This document shows positions 5,552 through 5,739 of a stretch of 5,739 bases of DNA, one piece after another (positions within the stretch are counted from its first letter, which is position 1; each line of letters starts with the position of its first letter). Source of the stretch: Bacteroidales bacterium UBA3742 (GTDB taxonomy: Bacteria; Bacteroidota; Bacteroidia; Bacteroidales; Paludibacteraceae). The stretch covers positions 1 to 5,739 of the forward strand of contig DFGU01000064.1 of NCBI GenBank assembly GCA_002371785.1, read 5' to 3'. The notes under the pieces are model-generated. The model was not told the origin of the DNA. It saw nothing but the letters and a program-made list of their open reading frames with translations, and ran no database searches. The position numbers and the translations under genes were made by a program.

Positions 5552-5739
5552 GAGAGAATCATCCAGGTGGCTATGGTGTGACTGATGGCGCCGAGCGTGA
5601 TAAACACATGCCAGATGGCATGGTAATACGCGTGCTCCTCGTCATGGTAAAAGAAATACGAACCGATGGTGTAGAACGCTCCCTCTGCGAATACCCAAGC
5701 AAACGCTGCATGCGGCATATTCGTCCACATCGGGTAGAG
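5548..5739 (-). CDS. Haemolysin III / AdipoR-family membrane protein, C-terminal fragment
   Basis: Only the last 63 residues are in the window; the frame stays open to the right edge (LYPMWTN...), so the gene is cut by the window rather than broken. The fragment matches the C-terminus of the haemolysin III (YqfA/TrhA) branch of the AdipoR-like seven-helix membrane family (Pfam HlyIII). Visible are AFYTIGSYFFYHD, then the family signature YYHAIWHVFITLGAISH, whose HAIWH supplies two conserved metal-site histidines, and a final membrane helix. The usual length is about 210-220 residues. In bacteria the true role is uncertain despite the haemolysin name; a part in membrane energetics has been proposed. 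It is the upstream member visible in the minus-strand unit, joined to the glycosyltransferase by an ATGA overlap. Confidence 0.9.
   Translation of the reverse strand, partial: LYPMWTNMPHAAFAWVFAEGAFYTIGSYFFYHDEEHAYYHAIWHVFITLGAISHTIATWMILS

Overview
The window looks like a chromosomal segment of an anaerobic or microaerobic Bacteroidales bacterium, perhaps close to Prevotellaceae (inference). Pointers are: a lipoprotein with an acidic stretch after the lipobox Cys, a ResB-CcsA type haem lyase, a secreted family-9 pectate lyase ending in a type IX secretion-like sorting tail, A-rich leaders instead of Shine-Dalgarno sites, and many short heptamer repeats. There is no tRNA, rRNA, CRISPR array or transposase, and no gene-free stretch over 300 bases.

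Layout. Positions 59-2699 (+) hold a two-gene unit. The first gene is a di-haem oxidoreductase-family lipoprotein with two CxxCH motifs. One base after its stop comes a compact ResB-CcsA type cytochrome c haem lyase, which could attach those haems. Positions 2682-5739 (-) hold three tightly coupled genes, in transcription order: the C-terminal end of a haemolysin III-family membrane protein (cut by the window edge), a short family-2 glycosyltransferase, and a 720-residue PL9 pectate lyase. Both junctions in this unit are 4-base ATGA overlaps. The two units converge and overlap by 18 coding bases.

The unusual layer is repetitive DNA. All four complete genes carry a short tandem repeat in or directly next to the coding sequence. 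A composite repeat of a 9-base GC-rich element plus the heptamer AAAAGAC lies just before the first gene. A related 16-base repeat, in opposite orientation, is built in frame into the haem lyase gene. Heptamer tracts are also coded inside the haem lyase (a cytoplasmic loop), the pectate lyase (its signal peptide) and the glycosyltransferase (a surface-loop position). Since 7 and 16 are not multiples of 3, a one-unit change would shift the frame. For the pectate lyase and glycosyltransferase I traced the shifted frames by hand and found early stops. Whether these tracts are variable switches or just tolerated insertions of a dispersing repeat cannot be told from one sequence.
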